Shown here in pieces: positions 34,580 through 44,374 of a stretch of DNA of 64,000 nt. The position numbers and the translations under genes were made by a program. The notes beneath the pieces were generated by a model that saw only the letters and a list, made by a program, of their open reading frames with translations, made no database searches and was not told the origin of the DNA. Source of the stretch: Phycisphaerales bacterium (lineage in GTDB: Bacteria > Planctomycetota > Phycisphaerae > Phycisphaerales > UBA1924); assembly GCA_030149165.1 (NCBI GenBank), contig JASBRY010000008.1, forward strand, positions 124,001 to 188,000, read 5' to 3'. How positions within the stretch are numbered: position 1 is the stretch's first letter; every line of letters begins with the position of its first letter.

Positions 34580-34939
34580 TCACGCGGCTCGCTTCATCTT
34601 GTCACGCAGTTGCCGATCATCCTCGCGTGCTTTGTACAGACGCTTGAGCTCATTGGGCAACTCGGGCATCGGACGATCCGCTTTGTACTTGGTCAGGAAC
34701 TCACGCACGCAGATCTCACCGACGGTGCCCAAAATCCGCCCTACGACGGCGCAAATGAGCATTGCGAGGATGGCGCGGGGCACGATCACCAGACCTGGGT
34801 TACCCGCGAAGAGACCTACGAGCAGGGCCGTGAAGAATCCCATGCATCCCAAGACGGTTGAGATGACACGAGCGGGGACATCAGGCTTGATATCTCCCGA
34901 CTCAAACTCTTGATCCTCAACGATTTCCACATCGCTCAT
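34580..34939 (-). CDS. Two-helix membrane protein of unknown function between flhG and fliA
   Basis: 119 residues from the ATG at 34939, with GGAGATTT upstream. Layout: acidic N-terminus (SDVEIVEDQEFESGDIKPDV), two membrane helices (about residues 29-47 GFFTALLVGLFAGNP and 52-72 RAILAMLICAVVGRILGTVG), then a basic, helical cytoplasmic tail (ELKRLYKAREDDRQLRDKMK). I recognise no family. It occupies the position where Bacillus places chemotaxis genes, directly after flhG and before sigma28. A role in flagellar placement or assembly is inferred only from position. Confidence 0.7.
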   Translation of the reverse strand: MSDVEIVEDQEFESGDIKPDVPARVISTVLGCMGFFTALLVGLFAGNPGLVIVPRAILAMLICAVVGRILGTVGEICVREFLTKYKADRPMPELPNELKRLYKAREDDRQLRDKMKRAA

Positions 34940-35089
34940 CGAAATCTCCAATCCACAGCACATCCACATCTGGATCACAAACGATTCAGCACATGCGCAA
35001 GAGATGCGCACATCGAACTGCATTACTCAGCACGCAAATACAGCGCCGAACAGATGTACAAATGACATCGGCTGGATGGGGTTGTTGAT

Positions 35090-36088
35090 TTATCGGCGTG
35101 CGAAGAAGCGTTGCTTGGAAGCCGCCGCCATGGCGCGGCCTTCGATCCCGGCCCATTCGGTGAGCGCCGCCGCGAGCTTGGTCATGTCTTTACCCGCAGG
35201 ACTCTTGGGGGTCTCGATCATGTACGGAGATCGCGCTTTGACGGCTTTGACCACGCGCTTGTCCGAACGGATGTAGCCGAGCATCGGGATCTGGTATCCA
35301 AGGAATCGATCACAGACTCCAGCCATGCGGTTGTACACCTGATTCGCTTCTTTCTCGTTTGAAGCTTGATTCACGATGAGCGCGAGCTTGGGTGGGGTGT
35401 GATTGGAGCGGACGCTGTCGGGACGATCGGTACCCATGATGAGTACTTTGATCAACGCGTAAGCATCTGCGACACTGGTTGGTTCTGGAGTGACGACAAT
35501 CAAACCCAGATCCGCGGCTTGGACAAAGGTGGTGACCGAATCACCCAACCCAGCACTCGTATCAATTAGCACCACATCATTCCCGGCTTGCAGATCTTCC
35601 AATCGGTGCAAAAGGGTGGCGCGTTCGTGCTGATCGAGCTCCCCCACTCGTCCGATCCCGACTGAGCCTGGGATCAGACGGAATCCGCCTGGCGCATCGA
35701 TCGCGAGGTCTTCGAGCGAAGGGGTTTCATCTGAATCGATCGCAGACTCAAGGCGAGCTTTGGGCATCAAGCCGCAGAGCACATCAGCGTTTGCGAGTCC
35801 CAGGTCGGCATCGAGCAAACAAGCGCGCCGATTCTGACGCGCTAATGCGATGGAGAGGTTGACTGAGGTTGTGGTTTTGCCCACCCCACCTTTGCCGGAC
35901 GCGATTGCGATCACTGGGATGCGCCGTTGCGGAGGGACCATTTTGCTTTGGTTGCTGTTTTTGGTTTCCCCAACGCAGTCTTCTCGCTCGAAGCGCGAGA
36001 CCAACTGACGCAGGCGCGACGCTTGGTCATCCTGAGCGGATGCATCACCACCTGTATTGGGGTTTGTCGCCGAAACAATCTGGCTCAT
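35090..36088 (-). CDS. flhG: FlhG, MinD-like ATPase controlling flagellum number
   Basis: 332 residues. A ParA/MinD-type ATPase that works with FlhF to set flagellum number and site. P-loop SGKGGVGKTTTSVNLSIA (residues 64-81) with the deviant Walker A lysine; also LLDADLGLANADVLCGL and VLIDTSAGLGDSVTTF. The N-terminus carries DQASRLRQL (from residue 21), matching the DQAxxLR element that in other bacteria stimulates the FlhF GTPase. The C-terminal tail (GRAMAAASKQRFFARR) is basic, as for membrane-targeting helices. GAGG lies upstream of the ATG. Follows flhF by 75 bases. Confidence 0.93.
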   Translation of the reverse strand: MSQIVSATNPNTGGDASAQDDQASRLRQLVSRFEREDCVGETKNSNQSKMVPPQRRIPVIAIASGKGGVGKTTTSVNLSIALARQNRRACLLDADLGLANADVLCGLMPKARLESAIDSDETPSLEDLAIDAPGGFRLIPGSVGIGRVGELDQHERATLLHRLEDLQAGNDVVLIDTSAGLGDSVTTFVQAADLGLIVVTPEPTSVADAYALIKVLIMGTDRPDSVRSNHTPPKLALIVNQASNEKEANQVYNRMAGVCDRFLGYQIPMLGYIRSDKRVVKAVKARSPYMIETPKSPAGKDMTKLAAALTEWAGIEGRAMAAASKQRFFARR

Positions 36089-36163
36089 TCATCAACCTCG
36101 TATCAATAGTGCGCCACATAGACGCTTGGTCTCTCTTAGGGATAATCCCTACATCCTAGTCAC

Positions 36164-37918
36164 TCAGTGTTGAGGAACCACAGCTTCTGGTCCATCGAGC
36201 ACGGCACGCGCGAGACGCTCGGCTTTCGCGGGCAGGATGTCGTCCGGAACCTCTTGTCCCACAGTGACAAAGCTCAATGGGAGTCCACCGATCCGTTCGC
36301 TCATTCCGGCGATCATCCCGGTCGTGACGGCTTCATCAATCTTGGTCAGGATGCAACGATCGGGTCCCAAGTCGATGAATCGCTCCGCTGTTTTGCGGAG
36401 CACATTCTCGCCGACGGTGGACGAGAGCACGAGGTGTGTCTCGTCGGGCTGAGCCGCGGCGATCAGTTTTCCGAGTTCATCCAGTCGAGCGTGGTTGTTC
36501 TGCGAACGACCAGCCGTGTCGATCACGATCAGATCCACATCGGAGAGACCCTCGATGACGGATCGCATCTCGTCGGGTGAGTTTGCGATCTTGATTTCAA
36601 GTCCGATGATGGATGCGTAGGTTTTGAGTTGCTCGACGGCTGCGATGCGATAGGTGTCGGAGGTGATGAGCGCGACGCGCTTGCCGTGACGGAGCTTGGC
36701 GCTCGCGGCGAGCTTCGCGACTGTGGTGGTCTTCCCGACCCCTGTTGGTCCGATGAGCGCGATGACATTGGGCCGCGTAGTAGGCGAAGTCGGCTTTTGG
36801 GTGAGCAGCGATTGCGAAGTGGTGTTGATGGACGACTCGATCTCTCGCAGCAATGCGTGACGCACAACGGAATCATCCCGGAGTTCATCTGCATCAAGTC
36901 GATCACGCACGGCTCCGACGAACCGATCCGCAAGATCAACAGAGACATCGTTGTCGATCATCTGCGTGTAGTGCTTATGGAGTGGCTCGGACATCTCGAC
37001 CGGAGGAAGCACGCCGTCGGTCTTGTTCACAGCGACAGCTGTCCTGCGTGTGGTGTCCAAGACCTGACCCATCATCTTCTGGAGCGATTCGATCTGCGCT
37101 TGCAGAGCCGCGGTTTCAGCGTTCTTTGTGGATGACTCCAGCAGCGGTTCTTGCTCTTGTTCATCGAGAACAGGAGTTTCCGCTTGAACATCTTCAACTG
37201 ATTGATCGCTTGAGGGCTTGTCGGGAATCGCGGATTCGAAGACCGACTCGCTGTCGATGGGGATCACGCTCTCTTCAGTAGGGTCGAACGCTTCCGCTTC
37301 TGGTGTTTCCAAGTCATCTGGCGATGTCACGCTTTCGATATGTACGGGCTCGGATTCACTCTCGACAATCTGTGTTGATTCGAAGGTGTCGACACGCGCG
37401 AAACTGGTTGGGGTGAACTCACTCTGCGACGAGGGTTGAGGCTCATGCGATGACGGAGTGTTTTCCTTGACTTCAACTTCATCCTGACGCTGCTCTGACT
37501 CGATGCGGCGGTCTCGGATTGGAGACGGCGCGTCCCCCATGAGTCCTTGGAGCAAGATCGCACGATCATCGACCTGCTCGTTTGCTTTGGGTTGGTTCGG
37601 CTCAGCCGCTTGGGGTTGAGCAACGCGTGTACGCTGTACAACGATCTCTGGGACCGGCTCGTCCGATGTCTGTTGCACTGAAGTGGTTTGTTTCGATGGT
37701 TCAGTTTTGGTCGAGCGTCTGACTCGGCGCGACTTGCGGGAGCTCGATGGTTGTGGAGAAGACGCGGTGATCTCGACCATCGGCTTGCCACCCAATCCCA
37801 ACCACGAACCTGTTCGGTACGAGCGGGTGTGGAGGATCATCGCGTCGCTCCCGAGGTCTTTGCGAACCTGCGCGAGTGCTTGAGCCATCGTGGGTGCGGT
37901 GTATGTTTTGAGTTTCAT
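36164..37918 (-). CDS. flhF: FlhF, SRP-type GTPase placing the flagellum
   Basis: 584 residues. Starts with the FlhF N-terminal domain (MKLKTYTAPTMAQALAQVRK, DLGSDAMILHTRSY). A long acidic, serine- and glutamate-rich region (about 60-270) is probably disordered and longer than in most FlhF proteins. A helical N domain follows, then the G domain (about 385 onward): ALIGPTGVGKTTTVAKLAAS, VALITSDTYRIAAVEQLKTY, VDLIVIDTAGRSQNN and ILTKIDEA. FlhF recruits the first basal-body parts to the cell pole, and with FlhG suggests polar flagella in this organism. It lies 119 bases after flhA. Confidence 0.95.
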   Translation of the reverse strand: MKLKTYTAPTMAQALAQVRKDLGSDAMILHTRSYRTGSWLGLGGKPMVEITASSPQPSSSRKSRRVRRSTKTEPSKQTTSVQQTSDEPVPEIVVQRTRVAQPQAAEPNQPKANEQVDDRAILLQGLMGDAPSPIRDRRIESEQRQDEVEVKENTPSSHEPQPSSQSEFTPTSFARVDTFESTQIVESESEPVHIESVTSPDDLETPEAEAFDPTEESVIPIDSESVFESAIPDKPSSDQSVEDVQAETPVLDEQEQEPLLESSTKNAETAALQAQIESLQKMMGQVLDTTRRTAVAVNKTDGVLPPVEMSEPLHKHYTQMIDNDVSVDLADRFVGAVRDRLDADELRDDSVVRHALLREIESSINTTSQSLLTQKPTSPTTRPNVIALIGPTGVGKTTTVAKLAASAKLRHGKRVALITSDTYRIAAVEQLKTYASIIGLEIKIANSPDEMRSVIEGLSDVDLIVIDTAGRSQNNHARLDELGKLIAAAQPDETHLVLSSTVGENVLRKTAERFIDLGPDRCILTKIDEAVTTGMIAGMSERIGGLPLSFVTVGQEVPDDILPAKAERLARAVLDGPEAVVPQH

Positions 37919-38037
37919 GATTCAGCCGTCCTGGCATGTGCTCTCAGTGAGCGTGGTACAAATGGCGGTATTCAACTGTAATGTACCGTTCTGGCAGGAC
38001 TTTGACCACTTATCGACAGGTTGTCCACATCGAATCG

Positions 38038-40215
38038 TTACGCCACACCCACTGGTGCTTGCTGCTGGCTTTGAGAGTTTGTGGACTCCCCGATCGGACC
38101 GATCAGACCGACGGATTCGACCTCGATGCCGCTGACGACCTCGTTGTATCCAAGAACAGCAACCCCAGGAATGTGGGGTTCGAGGATCTGCCACATCGCG
38201 TTGCGGACTTGGGGAGAGGCGATGACGACTGGGAGCCGACCTCGCGCCATCACGGCTCCGAGTTCCTCGCTCACAGCGTTTGCAATGTCTCGCGCCACTC
38301 GTGCCGGGATGTTGAGCACAGTTCCCGCGGCTCCGCGATCGATGTACGCGTTGACCTGATCCTCGAGTCGAGGATCGAGCGTGACGCTCACGAGCGAGAG
38401 CTTGCCCTCGTCATTGGTCTCGGCGTACAGCGAACAGATCGTCCGGCGCAGCGCGTTGCGTGCGTACTCGACGAGCACATCGAGGTCCTTGGTCTTGGTA
38501 CCCCAGTCCGCGAGGGTTTCGAGGATGGTTTCGATATCACGGATCGGGACACGCTCGCGCAGGAGTGATTGGAGCACTTTCTGGAGTTCACCAACCTTGA
38601 TGATCGCGGGGACGGCTTCCTCGACCAGCTTCGCGGCTTTCTCTTTGAGTCCCTCAAGCAAGTTGTTGACTTCTTCGCGTGTGAGCAGTTCGTCGGCGTA
38701 GGTCTTGACGAGTTCGGTGATGTGCGTCGCGAGCACGCTTGTCGGATCAACGACAGTGTAGTTCAGGCTCTCGGCGCGGCTGCGCATGCCGGGATCGATC
38801 CACCACGCGTCGAGACCAAATGCTGGTTCGACCGTGTGCACGCCTTCGATCTTGCCCGTCGTGAGTCCCGAGTCCATCGCGAGCAGTCTTCCTGGATCGG
38901 CTTGTCCGGACGCGACCATGTTGCCTCGGATTTTGACGCGGTACTCGTGCGGCGGGAGCTGCATGTTGTCTCTGATGCGCACGGGCGGCATCACGAGCCC
39001 AAGTTCCACGGCGAGCTGGCGACGCACGGCGCTGATGCGATCGAGCAGATCTCCGCCTTGGTGTGTGTCGATGAGCGGGACTAAGCCGTATCCGACCTCA
39101 AGTTCGAGCACATCGACCTTAAGGAGGTCTTCGACCTGTGGTGGTTCGGGCGCGGATTGTTGAGCGGCGTCCGCTTCTGCTTCTTGACGCTGAACAGTCT
39201 TTTTGTCTTGCGCGAGCCGACCGATTGTCCACGAAAGCACACCCAGACCTACAGCGATGGTCAGCAACGGCATCGTGGGGAGTGGAGAAAACGCGAGCAC
39301 GGCGAGGAAGCACGCGGTGATCGTGAGTCCCTTGGGTTGGGACACGAGCTGTCCGGTGATCTCGGTCCCGAGGTTCCCCTTGTCCCCCGATCGCGTGACG
39401 ATGAGCGCGGCGGCCATGGAGATGATGAACGACGGGATCTGACTGGTCAGACCATCACCAATGGTCAGCTTGGTGAAAATCTCAGCGGTCTGACCTGCGG
39501 GCCAGCCTTTATCAATGGTCCCGACGGCGAAACCACCCGCGATGTTGATCAGCGTGATGATGATGCCCGCGATCGCGTCGCCTTTGACGAACTTGGAAGC
39601 ACCGTCCATCGCGCCATAGAAGTCCGCTTCGCGTCCGATCTCGTCACGGCGTGTGCGTGCTTGCGCTTCGGTGATCATGCCATTGGAGAGCTCGGCGTCG
39701 ATCGCCATCTGCTTGCCGGGCATCGCGTCGAGGGTGAATCGCGCCGCGACTTCCGCGATGCGTCCAGCGCCCTTGGTGATGACCATGAACTGCACGATCA
39801 TGAGAATCGCGAAGATGATCACACCAACGAAGAGCGAATCTCCCGCGACGAACACGCCGAACGCGGAGATGACCTTACCGGCAACCCCGATCGCTTCTTG
39901 TGGTGTGGAAGCGTCTGCGGTCAAGATCAGTCGTGTTGATGCGATGTTGAGCACCAATCGCAGCAGCGTGGTTGCGAGCAGGAGCGATGGGAAGACGGAG
40001 AACTCGAGCGCTTTCTGCATGTAGAGCGTGGTGAGCAGGATGATGACGGCGAGTGAGATATTGAACGCGATGAGGATGTCCAGAGCCGCGGGAGGGAGCG
40101 GGAGCAGGATGACGGACAACAGCATGACGAACCCGATGGGCACGATCAGACCTCGGTAATCGCTGATGCGATTGACCCATGAGGGGAGGACTGTGCTGGA
40201 TCGTCTTTCAGCCAT
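38038..40215 (-). CDS. flhA: Flagellar export gate protein FlhA
   Basis: 725 residues. The N-terminal membrane half (about 1-340, eight helices) includes LLPLPPAALDILIAFNISLA, the FHIPEP-like FPSLLLATTLLRLVLNIAST and VVAGDSLFV-type loops. The C-terminal cytoplasmic domain (about 360-690) forms the nonameric ring that docks chaperone-substrate complexes (AEPEPPQ linker, then DVLELEVGYGLVPLID). FlhA couples proton motive force to export. 18 bases separate it from flhB. Confidence 0.96.
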   Translation of the reverse strand: MAERRSSTVLPSWVNRISDYRGLIVPIGFVMLLSVILLPLPPAALDILIAFNISLAVIILLTTLYMQKALEFSVFPSLLLATTLLRLVLNIASTRLILTADASTPQEAIGVAGKVISAFGVFVAGDSLFVGVIIFAILMIVQFMVITKGAGRIAEVAARFTLDAMPGKQMAIDAELSNGMITEAQARTRRDEIGREADFYGAMDGASKFVKGDAIAGIIITLINIAGGFAVGTIDKGWPAGQTAEIFTKLTIGDGLTSQIPSFIISMAAALIVTRSGDKGNLGTEITGQLVSQPKGLTITACFLAVLAFSPLPTMPLLTIAVGLGVLSWTIGRLAQDKKTVQRQEAEADAAQQSAPEPPQVEDLLKVDVLELEVGYGLVPLIDTHQGGDLLDRISAVRRQLAVELGLVMPPVRIRDNMQLPPHEYRVKIRGNMVASGQADPGRLLAMDSGLTTGKIEGVHTVEPAFGLDAWWIDPGMRSRAESLNYTVVDPTSVLATHITELVKTYADELLTREEVNNLLEGLKEKAAKLVEEAVPAIIKVGELQKVLQSLLRERVPIRDIETILETLADWGTKTKDLDVLVEYARNALRRTICSLYAETNDEGKLSLVSVTLDPRLEDQVNAYIDRGAAGTVLNIPARVARDIANAVSEELGAVMARGRLPVVIASPQVRNAMWQILEPHIPGVAVLGYNEVVSGIEVESVGLIGPIGESTNSQSQQQAPVGVA

Positions 40216-40233
40216 GCGTGCTTATCGTGTTCC

Positions 40234-41358
40234 TTATTCTGTGAGTGTCGGTTGGAGGTTGGACTGGAGGTTCGGATTCAGTTGCTTCATCTCCTGCTGA
40301 GCTTTGCCTTCCATTCTGTAGACATACGCGAGCAGCTCAGCGACCGCTTCGTAGTGTTCTGGATTGATCTCCTGACCAACCTTGATTCCCCAGTACAACG
40401 CTCGCGCGAGCGGCGGACGCTCGACGATTGGGACCTGGTTCTGGCGCGCGATCTGACGGATCCGCAGCGCGATGAGATCCGCACCCTTCGCAGTGACCTT
40501 CGGAGCGGCCATTCCATCCGAGTCGTACTTGATCGCGACGGAGAAGTGTGTCGGGTTGGTGACGATGACATCCGCTTGCGGGACCTGGTGCGAGATCTGC
40601 TGCATGACGATCTCGCGCGCCATCTGCATGCGTTTGCCTTTGAGTTGAGGATCACCTTCCATCGTTCGGCGTTCGTCTTTGACCTGCTGCTTGGTCATCT
40701 TGTTTTCTTGCGTGTGCTGCCAACGCTGGAAGATGTAGTCGATGACGGCGAGCATGAGCAGGATCACGATGAGGGTGAACGCGATAATCAGGATCATCCG
40801 GAGGATCGCCGCGGTTGCCATGATCGCGGGGAGTTTCGGGAGCACGGCGATCGTTTCGATCTGTGAGCGGATCACCAAGATCGAGACAAGGATCAGCAGT
40901 CCGAGCTTGAGCGTGTTGATGATCGCTTTGACGAGCCCTTTGCGTCCATAGATTCTCTTGATCCCGCCGAGCGGTGAGAGTTTATTGAGTTTGGGCATGA
41001 TCGGATCGCCGCTGATGAGCCAACCGACCTGCATGAACTGGGATGCGTACGCGATGACCATCACGATCAGCAGCACTGGGAGCATGACGCGTCCGATCTC
41101 GTAGATCATGAGTGAGCCGTCGGATCGGATGGATGCGACAGAGAGTGGTCCGGCGCTGGAATCTGCGGCAAGCATCCTGCGGAGCACACGCTCGAACATC
41201 TTCGCGATCATCGGCGCCAGCGCGATCAGCGCGACGACACTCCCGAGCATCAGCACGGCGCCGGAGAGGTCCTGACTCTTGGGGACCTGCCCCTTCTCAC
41301 GCGCGCTCTGGAGCTTCTTTGGGGTTGGTGCTTCGGTGCGTTCGCCGAGATCGTCCAT
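40234..41358 (-). CDS. flhB: Flagellar export switch protein FlhB
   Basis: 374 residues. N-terminal GERTEAPTPKKLQSAREKGQ, the FlhB/YscU signature, four membrane helices, then the cytoplasmic domain with the self-cleaving NPTH at residues 268-271 (VIVTNPTHFSVAIKY). Cleavage there switches export from hook to filament substrates. The start shares a base with the fliR stop (TAATG), so the two are translationally coupled. Confidence 0.96.
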   Translation of the reverse strand: MDDLGERTEAPTPKKLQSAREKGQVPKSQDLSGAVLMLGSVVALIALAPMIAKMFERVLRRMLAADSSAGPLSVASIRSDGSLMIYEIGRVMLPVLLIVMVIAYASQFMQVGWLISGDPIMPKLNKLSPLGGIKRIYGRKGLVKAIINTLKLGLLILVSILVIRSQIETIAVLPKLPAIMATAAILRMILIIAFTLIVILLMLAVIDYIFQRWQHTQENKMTKQQVKDERRTMEGDPQLKGKRMQMAREIVMQQISHQVPQADVIVTNPTHFSVAIKYDSDGMAAPKVTAKGADLIALRIRQIARQNQVPIVERPPLARALYWGIKVGQEINPEHYEAVAELLAYVYRMEGKAQQEMKQLNPNLQSNLQPTLTE

Positions 41359-42179
41359 TACGAACCCCCTCCCGCGACGGCACGAGCATGCGCAGACTCA
41401 GTTGCGAGACTCTGGATCCAGAGCGACAAGCTATCGAGCACGCGATCGATCTCTTCTCCGGCAACCATCCCGACGACATTGATCATCAGCATGAGAAGGA
41501 TCAGACCAGTGAGAATCTGGATCGCGAATCCGATGCTCATGATGTTGACCTGAGGCATCGTCTTCATGACAAGTCCCATCGCGACCTGCGACATCGAGAC
41601 CGCCGCGATGACCGGCGTCGCGACACGAATCGCGAGCTCGAATCCTGAGGTGACCACTTGGACGAGCATGTCCAGCGGCACATCGCCGGCGGTGAACAAT
41701 CCGATCGGCGCGGTGTGGAAGGACTCAGCGAGCGCGAGGAAGAGGAGTTCGAACCCACCCAATCCGATGAACGCGAAGATCGTGAGGTAGAACAGGAGCA
41801 TGCCGAGGACGGAGCCGTTGGAGTCCAGTTCAGGGTTGAAGGATTCAGCGAGCGAGAGACCGACCTGGTATCCCATGATGAACCCACCCATCTGCATCGC
41901 GTAGAGCGGCATCGCGGCGATCAGTCCGATGGAGATCCCAATGAGCAGTTCAGCAAACAGCAGCGGCATGAGTTGTACGGTGTCGATGCTCACGCCTGGA
42001 TCAAACGACGGCACTGCGGGGTAAATCGCGACAGCGAACATGAACGCGAACAACGCCTTGAACACAGTGGGGACGGTCGCGGATTGCAGCAATGGTGTAA
42101 ACAAAAACAACCCCGTGAGTCGGGCAACCACCAGCATCAGCGGCAGCACATGGACCAGCATGGGTTCGAAACTCACCAT
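41358..42179 (-). CDS. fliR: Flagellar export protein FliR
   Basis: 273 residues, polytopic. Typical FliR text: LMLVVARLTGLFLFTPLLQ, ELLIGISIGLIAAMPLYAMQ, GFIMGYQVGLSLAESFNPE and VATPVIAAVSMSQVAMGLVM. One FliR joins five FliP and four FliQ in the export-gate core. Starts inside the fliQ stop codon (TGATG) and is coupled on both sides. Confidence 0.95.
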   Translation of the reverse strand: MVSFEPMLVHVLPLMLVVARLTGLFLFTPLLQSATVPTVFKALFAFMFAVAIYPAVPSFDPGVSIDTVQLMPLLFAELLIGISIGLIAAMPLYAMQMGGFIMGYQVGLSLAESFNPELDSNGSVLGMLLFYLTIFAFIGLGGFELLFLALAESFHTAPIGLFTAGDVPLDMLVQVVTSGFELAIRVATPVIAAVSMSQVAMGLVMKTMPQVNIMSIGFAIQILTGLILLMLMINVVGMVAGEEIDRVLDSLSLWIQSLATESAHARAVAGGGS

Positions 42180-42433
42180 CAGAACAGCTTCATCATCTCG
42201 GTTGTGAACTCACTGAGCACAGAAATAATCCAGGGCAATAACAACACCGCCGCGACGACGAGCGCGATGATCTTGGGAACAAAGGTCAGTGTCTGATCCT
42301 GGATCGAGGTGACGGACTGGATCAGCGAGATCACCAAACCCAGGATCATCCCGATCAAGAGCAGCGGGGTCGCGATCAACAGCACGATGTACAACGCATC
42401 GCGGATCATCTGCAGTGCGGCTTCGTCAATCAT
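42179..42433 (-). CDS. fliQ: Flagellar export protein FliQ
   Basis: 84 residues with two membrane hairpin helices: DALYIVLLIATPLLLIGMIL, then GLVISLIQSVTSIQDQTLTF and VPKIIALVVAAVLLLPWI. That is exactly the FliQ length and pattern. It overlaps the end of fliP by eight bases. Confidence 0.96.
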   Translation of the reverse strand: MIDEAALQMIRDALYIVLLIATPLLLIGMILGLVISLIQSVTSIQDQTLTFVPKIIALVVAAVLLLPWIISVLSEFTTEMMKLF

Positions 42434-43427
42434 CCAGATCCCCCTCGTATTCGATACTGATCTTCGGCGGCGCGTTACTCTGCTTCACGATGCGCACGAG
42501 CATGAAGATCGGGATCGCCGCGGCTGCGGTGGCGCTCAACCTACCACTTGTGCCCTCTTGCACAAAGCTCTCCAAGAGTGAGCCGACGACCAAGGTCCAT
42601 CCATCGACGAGCACAAACAACATCAGTTTGAACGGCAGCGAAATCAGAACTGGTGGGAGCATCATCATGCTCATCGAGATCAACAGCGACGCGATCACCA
42701 TGTCGATCACAAGGAACGGCAGATACACACGGAAACCCATCAGGAAGGACACTTTGAGTTCGCTGAGCATGTACGCCGGGATGAGTGTCGTGGTCGAGAT
42801 GTCGGCGCGTGTCATGGATTCGGGTTCGGAAGTGTCTACTCCTTGGTAGTTGAGGATCATATAGAGCGATGACCAGTTGTCGGTCGCTTCGATCTGGTCG
42901 AACATGAAGTCACGCATCGGGGTCGAGGCGCGTTCCCAGAGGACATCCATGTTGCGGATCTCCCCATTCTGATACGGGACGACGGCTTCGCTCCAGACGC
43001 GATCTATGGTTGGTTTCATGACCAGCGCGGTCATGAAGAGCGCGAGTCCGGTGATGACCTGTCCCGGCGGGAGTGACTGTGTACCCATCGCTTGACGAAG
43101 CAGCGCGAGCACGACCATGATGCGGATGAAGCTGGTCGTCATGAGCATGATGGACGGGACCAGAGCGATCACCGTCAGCAGCAGCATGATGTTGAGTGTT
43201 ACGGACAATCCAGACTGCTCAGTATCACCACTCGGAGATGGGTTCCCTTGGACGCGCGAGCCGATCCCGCTCGCGGCATTGATCGCCGCTCCGGCATCTT
43301 CGAGGACCATCAGCGGATTGAACGCATCGCTGGAGGACTCGCTTGGAGTAGGACCAAGTTGTGCAAACGAAGCGTTTGCCAAGAGTCCGAAGCACAAAGC
43401 GATTAGGATGAAACTGAGACGACCCAC
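42426..43427 (-). CDS. fliP: Flagellar export protein FliP
   Basis: 333 residues from the GTG at 43427, which has GGAGG 13-18 bases upstream and begins a signal peptide (LSFILIALCFGLLANASFAQ). This start avoids overlap with fliO; an in-frame ATG at 43490 lies inside fliO. The FliP core follows: MLLLTVIALVPSIMLMTTSF, IRIMVVLALLRQAMGTQSLP, GFRVYLPFLVIDMVIASLL and SLPFKLMLFVLVDGW. The mature N-terminus has a longer periplasmic stretch (about 30-80) than E. coli FliP. Confidence 0.93.
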   Translation of the reverse strand: MGRLSFILIALCFGLLANASFAQLGPTPSESSSDAFNPLMVLEDAGAAINAASGIGSRVQGNPSPSGDTEQSGLSVTLNIMLLLTVIALVPSIMLMTTSFIRIMVVLALLRQAMGTQSLPPGQVITGLALFMTALVMKPTIDRVWSEAVVPYQNGEIRNMDVLWERASTPMRDFMFDQIEATDNWSSLYMILNYQGVDTSEPESMTRADISTTTLIPAYMLSELKVSFLMGFRVYLPFLVIDMVIASLLISMSMMMLPPVLISLPFKLMLFVLVDGWTLVVGSLLESFVQEGTSGRLSATAAAAIPIFMLVRIVKQSNAPPKISIEYEGDLDD

Positions 43428-43431
43428 GAGT

Positions 43432-44313
43432 TCAACGCCCCCTCCGCATCGCGCCGAGTCTTCGGCGGAGGATTTGAGAAGCCGCGGCATTGTCGTGCGC
43501 GGAGGTTAGTTCGAGACGATCCCCCTCGTCGTTGCTCACGAATCCTGGAGCAATCCGGCGCGGGCGCTGCACATGCATGCCCGGCGATGGTTGATACATC
43601 GCTTGCTGGATTTCCTGATCCGTCGCGTTCCCGGCTTCTTGGAGCGTGCGCTCAAACGATGCGGAGATTGAATCACCTTCCGCATCGCGGACTTTCCCCA
43701 ATATTGAAGCGACCTCTTCAGGCGTGTTGATCTCGCAGAGCGTGTGCATCTCTCCGACACCCCCACCACGCTTGCCTCGACGAGATCCGGCGTGCGAGAG
43801 CAGGAGCACCTTGCGATCAAAGCGGAGCACGACAATTGTCATACCGTTGGAGATGGGATAGCGTGCGAGAACCTCGACGAGTCCCGCTGGCGCTCGACCT
43901 CCGGCGCCCATCTGACCGCTGAGTCCACCTCTGGTGCGTGCGATTCGTTTGTAGAGCTGCGCGAGTGCGAAGATCAGCAAGAGCACGCCTGCGAGCGCGG
44001 CGATCGTGCGAAGGAACTCCTTTCCCAGCACAGTGGGTGTCGTGACATCATCACCACCAATCGGCATGCTCTCTTGCGGACGCGGGAGTCCGAGCGGCTT
44101 TGCTGATGATGGCTGCGACTCAATCTGAGTCTCGGCTGGCGCTGCGCTCTCAACAGTTGACTGTTTGTTTGACTGTGACGGCGTCTGCTCGATCAGATCA
44201 ATGATTGGTTCAGGAGCAGACTCGACCATTGGGCCGTGCTGCGCAAACGCATGTGCGGAGATGCAGAGTGTGATGATTGTGGTGCAGATTCGCACCGCGT
44301 GAGTCCCGATCAT
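43432..44313 (-). CDS. fliO: Flagellar export accessory protein FliO
   Basis: 293 residues. Signal peptide (residues 6-25, VRICTTIITLCISAHAFAQ), a long Pro/Ser-rich periplasmic part, one membrane helix (FLRTIAALAGVLLLIFALAQ, about 112-131), then the small FliO domain with VEVLARYPISNGMTIVVLRF and KVLLLSHAG. FliO helps assemble the FliPQR complex. The start at 44313 was chosen because the signal peptide begins there. Position between fliN and fliP agrees. The C-terminal 80 residues are less conserved. Confidence 0.88.
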   Translation of the reverse strand: MIGTHAVRICTTIITLCISAHAFAQHGPMVESAPEPIIDLIEQTPSQSNKQSTVESAAPAETQIESQPSSAKPLGLPRPQESMPIGGDDVTTPTVLGKEFLRTIAALAGVLLLIFALAQLYKRIARTRGGLSGQMGAGGRAPAGLVEVLARYPISNGMTIVVLRFDRKVLLLSHAGSRRGKRGGGVGEMHTLCEINTPEEVASILGKVRDAEGDSISASFERTLQEAGNATDQEIQQAMYQPSPGMHVQRPRRIAPGFVSNDEGDRLELTSAHDNAAASQILRRRLGAMRRGR

Positions 44314-44374
44314 GTCGCCATCCTGGCCTTTCACAAGAGCGGATCCTCCGCTCGTTCTCTTCATCACTCAGCGT

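Noticed and set aside
39157..39939. 260-codon plus-strand frame inside flhA
   Set aside because: It is Arg/Asp/His-rich shadow text opposite the FlhA membrane domain, with no start signal.
43428..43490. Upstream ATG start for fliP
   Set aside because: It would extend FliP into the end of fliO with residues unlike a signal peptide; the GTG at 43427 has a good ribosome-binding site and begins the signal sequence.
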